Source: Anastatus disparis | Taxonomy: Eukaryota; Arthropoda; Insecta; Hymenoptera; Eupelmidae | Reading direction: 5' to 3' | DNA: 64,000 bases | NCBI GenBank assembly: GCA_017163975.1 | Contig: JAFFSR010000316.1 | Span: 1,586,001 to 1,650,000, forward strand | In this document: one piece after another, positions 59,568-64,000 of the stretch | How the letters are laid out: the number at the start of each line of letters is the position of its first letter | Position numbering within the stretch: the stretch's first letter is position 1 | Position numbers and translations under genes: made by a program | The notes under the pieces: generated by a model | The model's input: the letters and a program-made list of their open reading frames with translations, nothing else | Told to the model about the DNA's origin: nothing | Databases searched by the model: none

Positions 59568-61660
59568 AGCCAAAGTAATTATAAGGATCAAAAAAATTAT
59601 GGGCTCAAAAAAATATAGAGACCAAAAAAATATAATGATAAAAAAAATTAGGCCCAAAAAAGTGGTTTAAAAAAATATTGGGCTCAAAAAACATAGAGCC
59701 AAGAATACATAAGAATCAAAAAAATATAAGATTCAAAGAAATATTGGGCCCAAAAAAATATGAATCTCAAGTAAAATAAGATTTAAAAAAATATTGGGAT
59801 AAAAAAAAAGAATCAGATAAATATTGGGCCCAACAAATATAGAGACCAAGAAAATATAATAATAAAAAAATATTGCACCCAAAAAAATATAAGATTAAAA
59901 AAAATATATGCCTAAATAAAAAAAATTAAAAAACGATAAGGCCCAGAAAAATAGGAGGCCCAAAAAACTTAGAGGCCCAAAGTAAATAGGACTCGAAAAA
60001 AAGTAGGTCCAAAAAAATATAAGACCTAGAAAAATATGGGACTAAGATATGAAAGCCAAGAAATAAAAGGCCGAAAAAAATGAGGCCCAAAGAAAATAAG
60101 ACTCAAAAAAATGTAGAGCCTAAAAAATATGAGGCCCAAAAAAATATAGAGCTAAATAAAATATAGGACCCAAAAAAATCATAGGACTCAAGAAAATATA
60201 AATTTAAAAAAAATATTGGGCCCAAAAATATAGATTACAGGAATAAATAAGAATTGAATAAATATTAGGCCCAAAAAATATAGAGCCCAAGAATACATAA
60301 GAATCGGAAAAATATTGGGCCCAAAAAAATATAGGACCCAAGAAAATGTAAAGCCCAAAAAAAATATGAGGCCCAAAGAAAATGGGACTCAAAAAAATGT
60401 AGGGCCTCAAAAATATAATGCCCAAAAAAATAGAGCTAAATAAAATATAGTACCCAAAAAAATTATGAAATCCAAGAAAATATAAATTAAAAAAAAATAT
60501 TGGGCCCAAAATAATAGTGGTCCTAAAAAAATATAGAGACAAAAAAACTATTGGTCACAAAAAAATATAGAGCCCGAAAAAATATGGCCCAAAAAAAATA
60601 TGAGGCCCAAAGAAAATAGGACTCAAAAAAATGTAGGACCTGAAAAATATAAGGCCTAGAAAAATAGAGCCAAATAAAATATAGTACCCAAAAAAATTAT
60701 AAAACCCAAGAAAATATTAATTTTTAAAAAATATTGGGCCCAAAAAAATATAGAGCCTAATAATATATGAGAATCGAAAAAATATTGGGCCCAAAAAATA
60801 TAGAGCCCAAAAAAATATTATGCCAAGAAAAATATTGGGCCAAAAATATAAGGCCCAAAAAAATATTATGCCAAGAAAAATATTGGGCCCAAAAAATATA
60901 AGGCCCAGAAAAATCTAAAGCTAAATAAAATATAGGACCCAAAAAAATTATAGAACCCAAGAAAATATAAATTTAAAGAAAAATATTGGGCCCAAAAAAA
61001 TATAGGGCGCAAGAAAATATAAGGCCCAAAAAAAATAGGACTCAAAAAAATTATAGAACCCAAGAAAATATAAATTAAAAAAAAATATTGGGCCCAAAAA
61101 AATATAGGGCGCAAGAAAATATAAGGCCCAAAAAAAATATGAGGCCCAAAAAAATAGGACTCAAAAAAATGTAGGGCCTGAAAAATATAAGGCCTAGAAA
61201 AATAGAGCCAAATAAAATATAGTACCCAAAAAAATTATAAAACCCAAGAAAATATTAATTTTTAAAAAATATTGCGCCCAAAAAATATAAAGCCTAATAA
61301 TATATAAGAATCGAAAAAATATTGGGCCCAAAAAATATAGAGCCCAAAAAAATATTATGCCAAGAAAAACATTGGGCCCAAAAAATATAAGGCCCAGAAA
61401 AATATTATGCCAAGAAAAATATTGGGCCCAAAAAATATAAGGCCCAGAAAAATCTAAAGCTAAATAAAATATAGGACCCAAAAAAAATATAGAACCCAAA
61501 AAAATTATAGAACCCAAGAAAATATAAAGCCCAAAAAATATAGAGACAAAAAAAATATTGAACCCAAAAAAATATAGGGCGCAAGAAAGTATAAGGCCCA
61601 AAAAAATATAAGACCCAAAAAAATATAGCCCAAAAAGATGCTCATGACTAATGAGGACTA
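59568..61660. repeat. GGCCCAAAAAAATATA minisatellite, 2.1 kb
   Basis: A degenerate array with a basic period of 15-20 bp (GGGCCCAAAAAAATATAGAG and variants AAGAAAATAT, GACTCAAAAAAATGTAGG). Higher-order duplication is visible: about 60600-60960 reappears at about 61138-61500, an offset near 538 bp. Minus-strand frames full of GPIFFWAQYF are repeat translation. It starts exactly at the end of the PIF1 fragment. Confidence 0.9.
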
Positions 61661-61970
61661 ATTATATAGGGCCCAATAAATAATTGCTACTCTCATTACC
61701 AAAAGATTAGACACATTTAACAAATGCGGAAAACCGGAGAACCGGAGAACCGGAGAAACGGAAAAAAAGTGGTTTTACTTTAATATAATATAAGATAATT
61801 GTTCTCATTTGAATTTATTTTACACTTATTTTGAAAGATGTATATTCTTATCAAAAAGGATCTGCAAAATTATAGGTAAATGTATAAATATGAAAAAAAA
61901 TAAATTGAGGCGAACTATGGGCGTTTCAGAAAATTGAAATAAAACCATTATTTGAATATATATTTTTTAT
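61661..61970. other. AT-rich spacer with a short GGAGAACC repeat
   Basis: AAACCGGAGAACCGGAGAAC repeats occur at about 61722-61760. Otherwise there is nothing recognisable. Confidence 0.55.
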
Positions 61971-63023
61971 TCTACACACATACGTACACACAAACAGCCA
62001 TATACAAATACATATATAAACATACACACATACATACATAAATATACATACACCGACAATTACACTGAAAAACTCACTAAAGCAAAGAGAAATATACTGA
62101 TACACACACATACACGAAAGACTCATAATAAAATTTACATACCTATCGTAATTCACATATTATCAATACACAGACCTACCGATAAATACGCTTCGACCAA
62201 AACCTAAATAAACACATGCATACTAACTTAGAAAAACAGGCACTTAACAAACATAAACTTTTACTCTGCTACGAACACATATTAACTGACATTGACGAAT
62301 AGACTCACACACACAAAAACATACACCTGGAGCTACAAATATTATACAAGACACTTTTAAACCGAGATGAACACTTTATCGATACACACTTCTACACCAT
62401 ACATTTACAGACACATACATAAACGCTTATACGCATATATATACATACATGCAAGCATACATATAATCACACTTACATACACTCACACGCCGGCACTCAA
62501 ACACACACACACACACATACGCACACACCCACACACACACGCACACACACACACGCACACATACATACACACACAAACACACCAATTTCTACGCCGTTCG
62601 CTAACATAAACTTCTGTATTACTATAAAAATATACTAACGGACACCGACAAACCCACAACATACACGATCACCTACACATACGTAACAATAATACACAAT
62701 ACGACTCACTTTTTAGCTGGCACAGACATTTTCTTGAGTACACTATCATACAGGCGCACTACATATAGTGTTATTAGCTTATATACTTATAGACGAAGAC
62801 GAACCAACTAATACTTACACAGAAACATACACAGTAGCACGAAGACAATATGACACACTTTTTAACTGACGTGAACACTTTTAGTAATACACATACACAC
62901 AATATATACGCACACAGAAACATACACAGTCACACAAATACGAAATGACACATTTTTTAACTGACATGAACCCTTTCACTGATGCACATACACATGATGT
63001 GTACGCACATAGAAACATACTCA
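61971..63023. repeat. ACACAT-rich repeats with a unit of about 97 bp
   Basis: Dense ACACACATACA microsatellite (notably 62440-62582) within a longer tandem unit. Copies of TTTTTAACTGACRTGAAC occur at about 62859 and 62957 and, beyond the MITE, at about 63716, giving a period of about 97 bp once the MITE is removed. Open frames rich in His/Thr/Tyr are not genes. Confidence 0.82.
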
Positions 63024-63687
63024 CTAGGAGAGTATCACATCTCCGGATCACGGATTTTGCTCTAACTTTGAGATAGGTTTTCAAATGTCAAAATATGGAA
63101 AAAGCCAGAGTTATAGACCCCAACGCTCAATATTTCTCTAGTTGCAAGCAATTAAAGAAAATCACTAAAAAAGTTACTAGATTTTTAAACGCTTATAATT
63201 CTTTAGCATTAATAGCTAGACGGTTGTAACTGTTTTTAAATGAAAGCTACGTTCAAATCCTTTCGAAAAAGCACCTATAGCATATCAAAATATTATTTTT
63301 TCCCAAAGTTCCAGCGTTATAAGAATTTGAGCTGAATTTCCTTTTAAAAATATTAATTAATGATAAATGTTAAAATGTAGTACAATTTTCCTAACGCTGT
63401 AACTTTGGGAAAAAATAATATTTTGATATGCTATAGGTGCTTTTTCGAAAGGATTTGAACGTAGCTTTCATTTAAAAACAGTTACAACCGTCTAGCTATT
63501 AATGCTAAAGAATTATAAGCGTTTAAAAATCTAGTAACTTTTTTAGTGATTTTCTTTAATTGCTTGCAACTAGAGAAATATTGAGCGTTGGGGTCTATAA
63601 CTCTGGCTTTTTCCATATTTTGACATTTGAAAACCTATCTCAAAGTTAGAGCAAAATCCGTGATCCGGAGATGTGATACTCTCCTAG
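63024..63687. mobile_element. TCA-flanked palindromic MITE, 664 bp
   Basis: It starts CTAGGAGAGTATCACATCTC and ends with the exact complement; arms of about 300 bp are almost perfectly complementary around a spacer at about 63335-63400. TCA lies on both sides (63021-63023 and 63688-63690). The surrounding repeat unit is continuous when the element and one TCA are removed. A 3-bp duplication is compatible with CACTA- or PIF-like transposition. It has no transposase. Confidence 0.88.
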
Positions 63688-64000
63688 TCAGTGGCACGAA
63701 TACAAAAAGTAACACTTTTTAACTGACGTGAACGTTTTTACTAATACACGTAGACACGATATATACGCACACATATACATGCACATACTTACGCACATAC
63801 CACACATACACACAATACACGCTCATACACTTACACGCATGCACACACACACACACACAAGCACACGCACACGCACACGCTCACACACATACACATACAC
63901 ACACACAAACATCAGCTTATACGCAATCTACCAACATAAACTTCTTCACTGCTATAAAAATATACTTACAGACACCCACAAACACACCAATACATAAAAA
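63688..64000. repeat. ACACAT-rich repeats, continuation
   Basis: It resumes the unit of about 97 bp and then an ACACGCACAC microsatellite (63835-63910). The phrase AACATAAACTTCT followed by CTATAAAAATATACT at about 63936 repeats that at about 62606, so an even longer period exists. The array runs off the window. Confidence 0.8.

Noticed and set aside
60188..61601. Minus-strand frames rich in Phe, Trp and Tyr that look like membrane proteins
   Set aside because: They are translations of the GGCCCAAAAAATATA minisatellite; all frames stay open because the repeat lacks stops on that strand.

Overview
The window is a transposon-dense, AT-rich stretch of an animal nuclear genome, most likely an insect. 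The pointers are the mobile families (non-LTR retrotransposons with a PHD-finger ORF1, a protease-linked Helitron remnant, many short inverted-repeat elements), the insect-type lysine-tRNA primer site and the recurring AACCGACTTC repeat; a hymenopteran is plausible but not proven. I see no intact cellular gene, tRNA gene, CRISPR array or bacterial-type operon. Every recognisable protein belongs to a mobile element, and nearly every other structure is a nested insertion or a tandem repeat.

Layout. 1-5000: AT-rich DNA, a diverged tandem repeat, and a 2.1 kb foldback element that carries a 5S rRNA-like segment and is itself interrupted by a second inverted-repeat element. 5000-9300: GAGACG and TGTATG minisatellites interrupted by a TA-flanked MITE, a 1.35 kb solo LTR and MITE X. 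9300-12700: a nest of MITE families X and Y, both with GGGTGGGG ends and 8-bp target duplications, then a TA-flanked MITE. 12739-27380: a giant imperfect palindrome centred near 24470; its (TC)n tracts hold two full-length head-to-tail LINEs on the plus arm and a 5'-truncated LINE on the minus arm. The minus arm plus the leader of an LTR element is tandemly duplicated (24091-28166 and 28183-32257). 32184-33512: a minus-strand LTR with primer-binding site, interrupted by an intact MITE Y. 33590-39130: a TCGATGGG minisatellite, AT-rich DNA and a nested foldback (W) containing a TTA-flanked element (Z). 39133-44967: a LINE reverse-transcriptase remnant split by a 5.2 kb foldback element with about 2.3 kb arms full of tandem repeats. 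45300-52345: MITEs, a second solo LTR, and two inverted blocks of GGAAGCTTCC repeats. 52957-59567: a decayed Helitron-type polyprotein (Ulp1-like protease, Lys/Glu-rich repeats, Helitron-like N domain, PIF1 fragment) broken by two more foldback insertions. 59568-64000: a 2.1 kb GGCCCAAAAAATATA minisatellite, then ACACAT-rich repeats with a TCA-flanked MITE.

How the parts relate. The LINEs lie only inside (TC)n tracts, the second sitting in the tail of the first. In both full-length copies ORF1 and ORF2 share one frame separated by a single stop codon, and no ATG precedes the endonuclease domain, which points to readthrough or non-AUG initiation. All copies carry visible lesions or truncations. 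Several insertions can be proved from inside the window: MITEs X4 and X5 by comparison of Y1 with Y2, the protease-splitting element by the reading frame that continues across it, and element Z by the arms of W.
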